Shown here: in pieces, positions 39,301 through 51,300 of the stretch
How the letters are laid out: every line of letters starts with the position of its first letter
Position numbering within the stretch: position 1 is the stretch's first letter
Position numbers and translations under genes: made by a program
From: Siphonodentalium dalli
Taxonomy: Eukaryota; Mollusca; Scaphopoda; Gadilida; Siphonodentaliidae
DNA: 64,000 nt
Assembly: GCA_032622095.1 (NCBI GenBank)
Contig: CP136063.1
Span: 72,085,980-72,149,979, forward strand
Direction: 5' to 3'
Notes under the pieces: generated by a model
Told to the model about the DNA's origin: nothing
The model's input: the letters and a program-made list of their open reading frames with translations, nothing else
Database searches by the model: none

Positions 39301-42300
39301 CGAACGTAGTACTTACTAGGCCTACTACGGTACTGCGCTTTGATCACAAATCGAACGATATTTTACGCAAGCTACGTTCGCAATAACAAAATAGTCCCTC
39401 GCGATTGCTGCTCTTATTTTAAAAATAATACCCATACAGTGGACTGAAGGCATGTTAAAAGGTAACATAATTCCATAATTGATCTATCTTTTACGATAGT
39501 AGGTGTTTCATAGTCAACTTTAGACACATTATTGTCGAGTATGGATATGCACACGCACGTGTATGACGTTGAGGTTAGGTCAGATGTATAGGTCACATCA
39601 CCTGCATAATATTTGTTTGTGTTTATAGTTCAAATACCAGTTTGTTAATGCTCGGTTACTGCTTAATGACTGATGTAGTCATATAAATTCGTAGCCATGT
39701 ATATAATTCGAAGTACCATCAAGAATTTCTCTCAACAATTCGATTGGAATACAAGGAATTTATGTTTTGTTGGTGGAAATATTGGCGAAAAATCGTGACA
39801 AACTGACATGATCGACACGGCTCGTAATACGTGGATGCAGTGCGGTACATTTTCGTCTGATTTCATTTATATGGCAATATATGCTTTCACAAATGGATTA
39901 ATACATTGGTGATTCGTATTGGATTTTAATTATTCGAAACATTCAATCTGGTGAGTAGACTTACTAATGATTTTCATTGAATCATTACATTTCATGATTT
40001 CAAGTTCAGGTTCTAATCGATGTTTACGTCACGTTAGACTAGAATTAACGTAGAACAGTCACTTGTATTACACAGATTGTTCAATTTGTTGATTGGTAGC
40101 CTTGTAAATCATGCTTAATTTTGCATATTGTCATGCATAGCTGACATTTTGTATTGTCAAGGTGCCGATTTATGTATTCACGCTTGAGTAGAACAAGTCA
40201 CGATTCACACATCGCCGAAAGTAAATCCTCATGTATGATCCATGTACTGCGACGTAGCCGTAGGTCTAGTACTAGACTACTGATACCACCCCCCCCCCCC
40301 CCACAATGACCGTGAGTGCATGGGTGTTTATTGGTACCGGTATTCACGTAGATAACATTTTGTTTGACGATGTGAATCACACTTGTGTATGTCCCAGCTT
40401 GCATTTCACAATATTTGTGAAAGATCCTTATTATTCTTCAAAGTGCTTGGAACACAAGCAGCTGTATTGTGACAGCCCATTCCAAACTCTCGTTGTGGAC
40501 AAACGCCGTCCACTGTTGTTAAATGGCTGCATTAATTATTGTGCCACTTGAACATTTATGGCTACAGGTTGCAGCACTTTAAAAAAATAAACAACAATAA
40601 AAAAAGACGATTTCAAAATACGTGATTTTAAAAACGGCGCATAAAATTTCTTCCGTCTTGGTACCCTCGGTGACGTCATTTCCGAGTCGCGACGGAAACA
40701 CCCGATTCAAAAATGACTATTGTAAACAAAGAAGCCGTTTTATTCAAATGTCTGGAAATAGTACTTTTTTGTAAAAATGTGAACAAAATGGAAAGGATAC
40801 ATGTTATAAACCTTATTTAGCATGAGTTAAGACATATTTAGATATGTTTGGAGCTAAATTAATTGTATTATTCAGCTGGTCTTTAACAATTTTATAATTT
40901 TTAATGTGTTAAGCCAATGTATTCTCTTATATATGCGAGGCGACCTATGGTCGACTCGCATATATAAGAGAATGCATTGGCACAGGGCCGTTCTGTTGGG
41001 TAAAGGGTTAACGAATATGTGCGGTTGAGTATACCTCGCTTTACGAAATCTCGAACTGGGATAACATGATACAAATGGAATTTTGATATAGGCCTACCAC
41101 CGAACAATTTAATTGTAAGGATAGGGTGCGTCTTTAGACACCAGCTTGCATTTTCATTTTGTTTTGGACATTGGAATTCTACGAAAATAAAAGCAATTTA
41201 GCGGACGATATCGTGAATATGGTTTAGCTGTGAGATTTCATAAAGCGAGGTATTCAACCGCTCTGATTCGTTAAGCGATGTACTCGACTGTACGAAATAT
41301 TAAGCTGGGTACTCAACCGCACGTCGCGTGATGATAGTGACCCCTTCAACTATTATGCATGAGTTAATTCTCGGTCCATTAACATCTGACGCTCTATACA
41401 TATGCTATCCGTAACGGTGAGACTTCAAGTTGGTTGGCAATCAGAGTGTCTTGATCGTAAGGTTCAATATACAGTACATCACATTATTAAGGAATGGATA
41501 TTAATTTTGTTGCGTGCCATGGAGTATGGATGGACCAGCTTGCACACACACCCCAATCATGGAACGTAACACAATGAACATCAATTTCTTATAATTACAA
41601 ACAACTTGCAAATTAAAGGCGCATCCATGCAGCGTCCGTTTCGAACAATATTCTGGATTCCCAGCATGCAGAACAAGTTGCGTCCATACAATATGAAAAC
41701 GAGTTGGGGTCTGCGCGCGACGGCACATGACGTGATTCCAACCAACCAGCGTCCTCCATGCAGGTTCCTCAGCGCGATCGAATGCTTGTAGGAGTGTAAA
41801 TATTTTTTGAATGCCCTATAGTTCACCAATTCGTTAATTGTATTAGTTATAATAGTTTTGTTCTTGGGTAATATAGTTCCTACTTCTAATTCTGTTCTAA
41901 TTATTGGTCTATGATGGAGGAATATTCTACAGATTATTACCCACTGATAGTAGGTGCAACAACTTACTCCTCGATGGCATCTGACGTTTTTTTTAAACTG
42001 GCAATAATTTCTAATGCACAAAATGAGCAACACCCAACTTTGTAGCTGCTTGACTTTCGAGATGGATCACAATACCGATTCAGCAATACTGAATAAACGG
42101 AATTAATTTAATGATTCACTGTCCGGTCTGACACCATAACGCTATACCAGTGGTAAGTTTTCAATACCATAAAATAATTAGATAGTGCCAACTCATTCTT
42201 ACCAGCCCATAAATTCGTCCTATGTCTGTTACTGGTCCAATATCGGTGCATAATGTAGATTTGTCTCGGATTATTCCCGAACACCAGCTAGACAAAATAA

Positions 42301-45300
42301 CGTTAGAGCTCATCGGAAGCGGTGTCTCTCCAAGAGTCTGTAGAAGGCTCGATATATCGCCATTCAAATATACCCAGAAATATTCTTTTGTCAGCCAGTT
42401 GTTAGTTACACTCTGAAAAACAAAAACCCGTGACATTCAGAAGATTGCCTCTTAACCCTTTACCCAACATAACGGCCCTGTGCCAATGCATTCTCTTATA
42501 TATGCGAGTCGACCATAGGTCGCCTCGCATATATAAGAGAATGCATTTGCTTAACACATTAAAAATTATAAAATTGTTAAATAATGTAAGAATGCATTCT
42601 CTTATATATGCGAGGCGACCTATGGTCGACTCGCATATATAAGAGAATGCATTGGCACAGGGCATAACTGCAACTATCACAATGTGGTCAAGGAGCCGGT
42701 TCCAATGATATCCATATTTGTATGGTTCTATTGAGACAGACCGAAGATATTTTAGGCTGTTGAAGCTTTATTTGGCCGGTTTTGGCCGGTTTGTTGGGTA
42801 AAGGGTTAAGAACGAACAGGGACATACTTTTAAGATGTCCTTGTGCATACATTTCACTTTTTATGGTAGTATGCATGCTCTATAATAATTAAAACTATAA
42901 GCAAAAGTACAAATAGCCAATATAATGTCAACTGTGCCCCCGCCATATCAAATCCAGTCGTAAGACGGGATTTATTTACCCTGTGCCAATGCATTCTCTT
43001 ATATATGCGAGTCGCCTCGCATACATAAGAGAATGCATTGGGCTAACAATTTTTTATAATTTTGTTTAAATAAATATTTCTTACAATTTTTAGGACATAA
43101 AATAAAAAACATCCATTACCCTGCAGGGAGATCCACACATATATAGAAGCATATAGAAGAGTGTCGTCTGCTCATGTTTGTCTGGGGCTCTGTATGGGTG
43201 AAATTATAAAATTGTAGAAATTATAGAATACAAGAAAAAAATTATAAAATTGTAAAAAATTGTTAGGCCAATGCATTCTCTTTTATATGCGAGGCGACCT
43301 ATGGTCGACTCGCATATATAAGAGAATGCATTGGCACAGGGTAAAAAAAAATCCCGACTTACGACTGGATTTGATATGGCGGGTCACATATATAGAAAAC
43401 TAGCAGGGTTTATCTGCGTTTCCCTCAGTTAGACAGTAACCAATACTATTGTTGAAGATGTCATTGTCGCCACACTTTATATACGAAAATGTGTTTTTGT
43501 GTACCCAGCTTGACATTTGCGGTCTATATGCTATATAAATTATTACCACCTTTAATCGGGTCATGCCGCCGATACAAAGCAAATGTGAGGCAGGGATAAC
43601 AGTTTTAAAGTTGTCTATACGCATGCGCCATGTGATCGGATGCAAGATGTTGTTATCAACTGTATGCTGAAAACACTGCAAATGTCAAGCTGGGGTAACA
43701 CACCTTTTCGTACAGCTACATTGGTACCCAACACACGACAATGTGGCAACAAAGACCCATTCAGCAATATTATTGGTAGGTTTGCCGATGCTTAACACAA
43801 TTATGTAGCATGTACATAAGAATATGTTAGATACATGTAGTTCTGTATCCTGACTCACTGTCAAGCATTAACCCATATCATTAACTGTATGTGACACGGA
43901 CCAAATTCTTTGCTCGCTCGGTTCGACTAAGGAGTATTTAAACAACATTGTTATATGTAAATATATGATATCATGGATATATGTATACGTGCCCCTTCCC
44001 ATATCTCCATTCCTGGCTGGTATAAAATCGGGAAAAACCTAGCTGTTTTATCAATTTGGTGCCACCTCTATACTGACCCACATTCTTGATCCGAACTGCA
44101 CCACCTCAAAACAATCAGAATACGCTTATCATGGGACATGCCTATATATATATGGCAACTTTGAATCAAACCAATTAGATTCCCTGTTTAATGGATGGAA
44201 AATCGGTGGAAATCGGCAACAAAAAAGTTCTTATAAATTGTGTGCGATCTCTGACCCGGACGGTGTCACTTCAGAAAATGTAAAACACACAATTATAGAC
44301 ACTTCGTGTGTCACGACGATGCCTACCCATCACACAGCACAATCGTGGACTTGCAAAGTCTACTCGGTATACAATGAAAACAAGAAGAAGCCCACTTTTG
44401 TCGTCCCAATTCAGTAAAAAGCCCCTTTATCTATGTTTGTCATAAAATATCATGTATAATAAGGTCGCAGAATCGTTAAACTGCCGTAGCACCGTTGTTT
44501 TCAAGTCGCAGAATCGTGAAATTGGACGCAGAATCGTTAAAACGATTGTGCCATGTGACCATATAACAATTTAACATGTTAATTAACAGATTGTTTTGAG
44601 TTTTAAAAACTCATGTTTAAAATATGATACATCATGCTAAATCATGTTATAATTATGATATAAACATGGGTTTATGTCCAAATTGTATAATAAAAAAAAA
44701 ACTTAACATGTTAATTACAACATGTTATTTTGTGTGATACATCATGTTATAATCATAAGTTCGTGATAAATGTTAAAGGCCCGGATGGCCTTGATTGTAG
44801 GTTATCATTTAGAAATACACGTTACCAAATTATTATACTATAGTATAATGATAGTATGAATGCGGTATTATCCACAAAACACACTCTGTGTGAACCGAGC
44901 ATTTGTCTATATACAGCACGTAAAAAGTGTGCGTGGTAAGCAAAACACTCAACACCGTGGCAATTTAGTGTAATTCACGGTGACCCATTCAACATCGAAA
45001 TCTTGAGTGGCGAGGACTATCGAGCGTCATGTCTGTATGATGTAAACAATATGGTGTCAATTTTAACCAAAGTTCACCAATTGGGGTCTCCCCGGTGTTG
45101 AGTGTTTTGCGTTTCACACACTCTTTATTTACTGTACAGTATAATCATTCATAATATGGCTTCTGTTAACTACCAAGGAGTACGATCTTGACACTATCAT
45201 GCCATTTATGATATATTTATGATTGGTATAAGAACAAAATATGTCTATATTTTAATATTCTTTCTGTTTATGGCGGTTTCAACAGATGCGTATTGTAACA

Positions 45301-48300
45301 GCAATACCCTTCGCGAAGGCCATCCGTATATTTACAACATGTTTGCATGTGATTCCGATTTATATAAGGATGTAAACCCTTATACAATTATACAGTTCTG
45401 GGTGGTGGTTAAATTCCATCAAACTTGCATATATATATGCAAGTTTGATGGAATTCCACCACCACCCAGAACTGTACACACGTTTCCAGCAACAAACACA
45501 CATACCAAGTTGAAGATCCATTGTTGGTTGGCTGCGTTCGTATCAACAAAAATTATTCTTGAATGAGTTATAGCTTTTTCGATCGAAAAGTTCTTTTTGG
45601 GCGACCATCTTTGTTCAAGTTTAATGGCAAGCACGCTAATATAATGTTTAGATGTCGCCTTGAACATGGTTTCTAAATCATTTGAACCTGAAAGCATAAA
45701 ATGTCCGCTTAGTTCAGACGATGTTTTCTATGGAGTGGTATGGTCAATTTCTTTGAAATTTTCGGCGATGTTAGTAGAATGCTACATTCCCCAGGTTGGC
45801 ATAACGCTAGAGTACTAACTTATCAGTTTCACGCAGTCCATAATATGTCTTTAAATTATCCGAACATCATGGCGAGTGATTAGCTCTTCGCGGTTATTTT
45901 TTTTGTGATGATATAACACAAATGAGGACTTTTATTGAACAACAATCCGATATTCCCGCTGGTAGGTACACCGATAAAAACATGATACAGTCAGTATACA
46001 CAAAACAGTTCACACGCCTAAATTCTGGACCATATATACATGTACATCGAGCTTCTCGAAGTTAGATCTATTGAATTGACTATACATATATAATGATCCA
46101 TACAACGGATTCGCGACTGTAGCTGCATATATACTAAACTGTTTTACATACTGAAACACCGTTGATCTTTCTCGTGTATTCTTTGTGTGTCGAATTTTGA
46201 AAAAGACCGAATACGTATAGCAAACGCGGAAATCTTGACACTTGATAAATAGCCAAAATTGGTGTCTTATATATCTGATTAAACAAATCGAACCTTGAAT
46301 ATTGATAATTAAGTGACACGTTATCAAGCTATGTGGAAAGATTTACAGGTACACAATCCGATTCGATGGTCCCCATATCTTCAGATTATAACAACAACAT
46401 TTCTTGAAATGCCGCTTCAGTTATCAGAATCGATTAATTGACAAAAAATAATGCTAACCACTGTCAACTTTAGTATAAAATTGCCCAAAATGTTTTATAT
46501 ATCAACATTTTGTTCAACGCAAGTTGGTATCGAGGGTATGTCGGTCGGCATTCGTCGAATATTTGCCAGGCCGCCAAATATTCCAGGTGGTGAAAAATAA
46601 CAGATTTTAAAAATCGATATCTGATAACTCTGAGATTTGATGGGTGGGTTCATCGACTCGAATCAAATATTTTTTACCACCGAAGCCAAAGAAATAGTAA
46701 TTTAGGAGCGTTAATTCAGATTGTGCATCTTTAAACAAAGAATTTATCACCATACTGTGATTTATGAATTACTCTATCATGTATCGAAACACTTGGAATA
46801 AATAGATCGAAATGCTAGAAAAGACAATAGTGTTTGACAATAATTTCGGTATAATAATAGGTACTATAATTTAGATAATTTACTGAATGGAAAATTAATT
46901 TCATATTGGGCCAGCGTCGCGACAAAGAGAAACAAGGAGCGTTATATATAATTGTGTCCACCGAACTTTTTCGGACGAATCCGTATTCTGGTTAAAGGTA
47001 CTCAACCCGATCAGACGCTCATAAATTACTATTTCTTTGGCTTCGGTGGTAAAACGTGTTTGATTCGAGTCGAGGAACCTACCCATCAAAGCTCAGAGTG
47101 ATCAGATATCGATTTTTGAAGTTTGTTATTTCTCGAGATGTGTAATAATATGTGGCCCAGAAACACGTCGTCAAACGGAGGATCTCGCACAAAATTGCGG
47201 ATGAAGATGGATAACTTTAAAAACAAGTGTTAATACGGTCAAATTTCGTGATATTTTAGTTTAGTTATAATACGGCCATATTTTGCTGAATAAAATGTTG
47301 ATAAATAATACGCTTTGGGAAATTTGATACCACAGTTGACAGTGGTTAGCATTATTTTGTTGCAATAAATAGATTCTGATAACGAAAGCGTATTTTGAAG
47401 AAATGTTGTTGTTGTTGTATTTTGATGGTATGGGGACCGTCTGGTCGGATTGAGTACCTTTAAAGATACACCAATAAATATACGAGACTGGCCTACAAAC
47501 ATCATTCGTATTTTAAAACACACACCTATGGTCTCGTCGAATACGTATGCAATCGAACTCCATTGGTGGAATACTGAGATTGCGTTGAGTAAGCCTACTC
47601 TGTCATAGTAGGCAGGAATCGGTCTGAAAGTGGATTCTCCTAGCGACCTCATATAACATCGATCAATCGTGATCAGGATCACAGGAACCGCCATAGTCCT
47701 CGAGTGAAAATCAACAGTTCTTGCGGCTTTACAGGTAACGATGGCAACCACCACATGACATCCGGCCTTGGTCAACCTACACACTGAAATGCAACCACAA
47801 GACAATGCCAATCCGTTTCTGAAATTGTATTTTGACACCACACGTATTTATATAATTTATATTTGGTAGTTCACAAATAGAAACTGACACAATCAACACA
47901 AAGAATATAAAAGAATACACATTTCGCCACATGTCCCCATAACAAAAATTGACCCCACCCCAATAGTACTTAATCCTATCGAAAGGTATCCAAATTGGCC
48001 CGGCCTAAATATTATCAGTTTTACAAAGTCCATAATCAGGTTAAAAAATACACCAAACAAAATTTTGTTACATAAATGTCTCATATTTAGATATTTCATT
48101 ACTCTTCAATTTCAAGTTGATGTATCCCGTGTAAAAATTGGTAAAGAAAAACTCCTGTTATGAACACAGGTCTGACGAAAACAGGCTGCAAAATTTCACT
48201 CGTTCGAGATGGCTTCCGCTAAACTCGGTCAAAGAGTCGGATTTTTACACCGATCTGCGCTTCAAAAACACATCCAGAGGTAAGTAGTATATATATATTA

Positions 48301-51300
48301 TGCATCATTAGAAGCGGAATTGTTTACTAACCTACCCCAACCAATCACGCCACATCACGGCATCGTATCTCTCGTATTTATTGAAAAATATCAGTTTCAT
48401 AAACCCGGAAACAAATCTCAATTTTGTCCGGAGTCTCACTATTTTTTCTTGTTAACAACCGAACAAAAAGAGGAGACAGCAAGACAGAGCAAGACAGAAA
48501 ATTAGTGGGGTGAAGTTAAGTCCCGGAGGGTGCATAGGTCGAACAATATCTCCTGGACAAGTGAGCATAAATTCAGGTTTCAGACCAGCACTGTGTGGGT
48601 ATTAAATTGCTATCTGTTAAATATGTGCATTACTGGTTCAGGCAGCATTGCACACGAACTGGTCAGTATTGTTAATACTTGTATATGTATATTTATCTTA
48701 CAATATAGCTATATTTCATCAAATACACGCGAAAACGACTAGGCGGTTTCCGATCTTGTATCCTGGATGGCGACAAGGATATCTTCGATGGCAAAAGCTG
48801 GTGCACGTGCGTTTCGACAACTGGCTTGTTTTCAAAACAAAACGTCTAAATAACCAACTAAAAGTCGTAAAATAATATACTCGTGTGCTACGAATATAAA
48901 ATAATCAATAATTAGTTCAATAAAGTTGACAAAATGTGGAGACAGTGCCCAAAAAGCTCAAAATAACCACCCAAAAATGTTTGGAAATCGAAAAAGTCAC
49001 GAAATTTACACATTGTTTACAGCGCGCACGAATACGGACTATTTTGACAATTTCTATTTTAGCGAAGTAGGGAATTCCCCGTAATTCAGTACGGTCTTGA
49101 TCAAAAGCTACTGAACGCATTTTTTTATTCGATAAAATACAGAATGGAAAATCAAATAAAATTTATCTTATGTTAAGGATATAAAACACAATACTTACGA
49201 AAAGTCCGTGATTTATTGCATTTCCTCTAAATGGGTTATTTTAGTGCGAGCCAGAACTCGATTGTCGAAGTGTCGGAAAGTTCAAAGTTCACCAAAACTC
49301 TGAATGGACAGTCATCTCCGGCAATGCCTCTCGCCAACACTATCACTATCCAAGGAGATTGCACCATAAAATAATACAATTATCCTGTTAAAAGTGACAA
49401 TTATGTCGAACATATGAAACGAAAATATCGTCGCCTCTTCATTGAATCGGATTCCAGCAAAAGTGAATTTGAATAGTGACGTGAATTTCTCAGAATTTGA
49501 CTTATCACAACGTCGCGTGCTGAGAATTGTGTACGTTGTGTGTTTTAAATTGAGTTTTATTGCATTTTTATGGGACGAATTGTAAGATAAATTGGTTATC
49601 ATCACCCTGTGTGTTTCAGAGATCCGTATTCAAGTCTCGCTGCCTTCTCTGGGCTGTCTATCGACTCGTCCTACGGACTCGTCGATAGACTTCCCAGAGA
49701 AGGCAGCTCGACTTGAATACGGATCTCAGAAACACACATGGTGGTGATAACCTATATATATTCGCATACTTGCGTCTCTAGTAGATAAAACATCTGTTTC
49801 CTCTTGTACGAAAGATAGTTCTGTGTTATATCTTGAAACGGTGTCTTCTCTGACATTTTCCAAATACTCACGTATACCCGTGAGGTTCAAACCATGTTCG
49901 ATGAGGATTCCTGGAATACAACTAACTAGTTTCATATTGGCAACGGGAGCTGCGCTGGTGCAGCATTAAAGACCCTGTGCCAGTGCATTCTCTTATATAT
50001 GCGAGTCTCCCATAGGGAGTCTCGCATATATAAGATAATGCACTGGCTTACATGATCAAAGTAAATATTGTTAGGCCAATGTATTATCTTACATATGCGA
50101 GGCTCCCTATCGGAGACTCGCATATATAAGAGAATGCATTGGCACAGGGTTTTCGTAAAAGTTTATGCTATAAGGAAAATTAACCCTCCCAAAAAGGGAA
50201 CTGTTCAATCCATACTTATTTTTTTTTTAATAAACTGGTATTTTCACAAATACCCCATTTTTTTCACTAAATTTCACTATGGAAAATTACACCTACCACA
50301 TCCCAATCTGGTGTCCAGTATGGAAGCTTAGGGACCAAGCCCATACATATTTGAGGAAATTACGTTGTATATTAATTTCTTCTTATTTTATGTTTTTACA
50401 TCGAACAACCTAAGATATTATGGATCACTTAGCTCCCATATTATTTTAATGCTGACTATACTTCAGACTGGATGCAGGACGTTTCGGCACCTGAACGTTC
50501 GGCTCATGTTCTCAGGACATTTCGGCACCTGTGTTTTCGGCACTTGGTTGTTTCGGCCCTAAAACTTGGACGTTTCGACACTTCACCGAAGACGTTTCGG
50601 CACATGGTTTATTTTGTATTTATGAAATGAATATAGCATGAATTCGATCAGTTTTAGATGTAGTCATGAATGCATTCATTGTTCATGCATGGATTCATTG
50701 TTTTATCACATTTTATTCAAATGAAGAATGGAATTAAAAAACATTTCTAGTCACTGATAGAGTTTCGTTGGTCCGAAAATTACCAGGTGCCGAAACGTCC
50801 AAAGTGCTGAACAATCGGATACGAAACATCCATGTGCCGAACCGCAAACCCAGGTGCCGAAACGTCCAGGTGCCGAAACACCAAGAATTCCTTCCCCTAC
50901 ACCAATGTCAAGGGACATACTTACAATAGTGTACTTTTTGTTTGTAACCTGTTCCTAATTACAGCTTAATTTTTCAGACAAAGTTTAGTTACAAATTCGT
51001 CACTCATTTTCTATAGATGAATGTTCCTTTCTCATTGTGAGCAATTGAGATCTGTCTAGATAAACTGGCAGAAACAAAGATTCTATTTGTGTATCTCCAG
51101 CCACACGTTTTAATGGAATAGAAGTTCTCGTCGCATTACAGACCATGCACGCACTGGGCCATGACTTAAAATTTTCATGGCGAAATACGTAAATACAAAA
51201 CAAACAAACACAATATCAGAATCTGCCTTGTCCATGGACAAAACACATCGATAACGGAAAAAGTCTTTACTGTTGTGGTGTATACACTCTATAGAAATAT

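Larger units (their letters stand above)
38050..40882. mobile_element. 2.83-kb TTAA-flanked element inserted in the MITE
   Basis: Flanked by TTAA on both sides, with terminal inverted repeats AGTCCAGCTGAA and (complement) AGACCAGCTGAA. Inside are a short acidic open frame (38,352-38,500), a G17 run and a C run, and over 1.5 kb without signals. No transposase recognised, so it was probably mobilised from elsewhere. Confidence 0.72.
37740..41350. repeat. Inverted repeat, left arm interrupted by nested insertions
   Basis: With the insertions removed, the sequence ending at 37,816 plus that from 41,012 (CATCACGCGACGTGCGG, CAGCTTAATATTTCGTG, CGAATATGTGCGGTTGAG) is the inverted partner of 41,236-41,350. 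The right arm keeps the uninterrupted site ATTCG-TTAA-GCGATG. Confidence 0.75.

Noticed and set aside
41606-42033. 150-codon minus-strand frame near exon 5
   Set aside because: No resemblance to the amino-terminal domain; exon 5 itself is in a different frame with clean splice sites.
45219-45566. 115-codon plus-strand frame
   Set aside because: It is antisense to exon 4 and crosses a dispersed repeat and a perfect hairpin.
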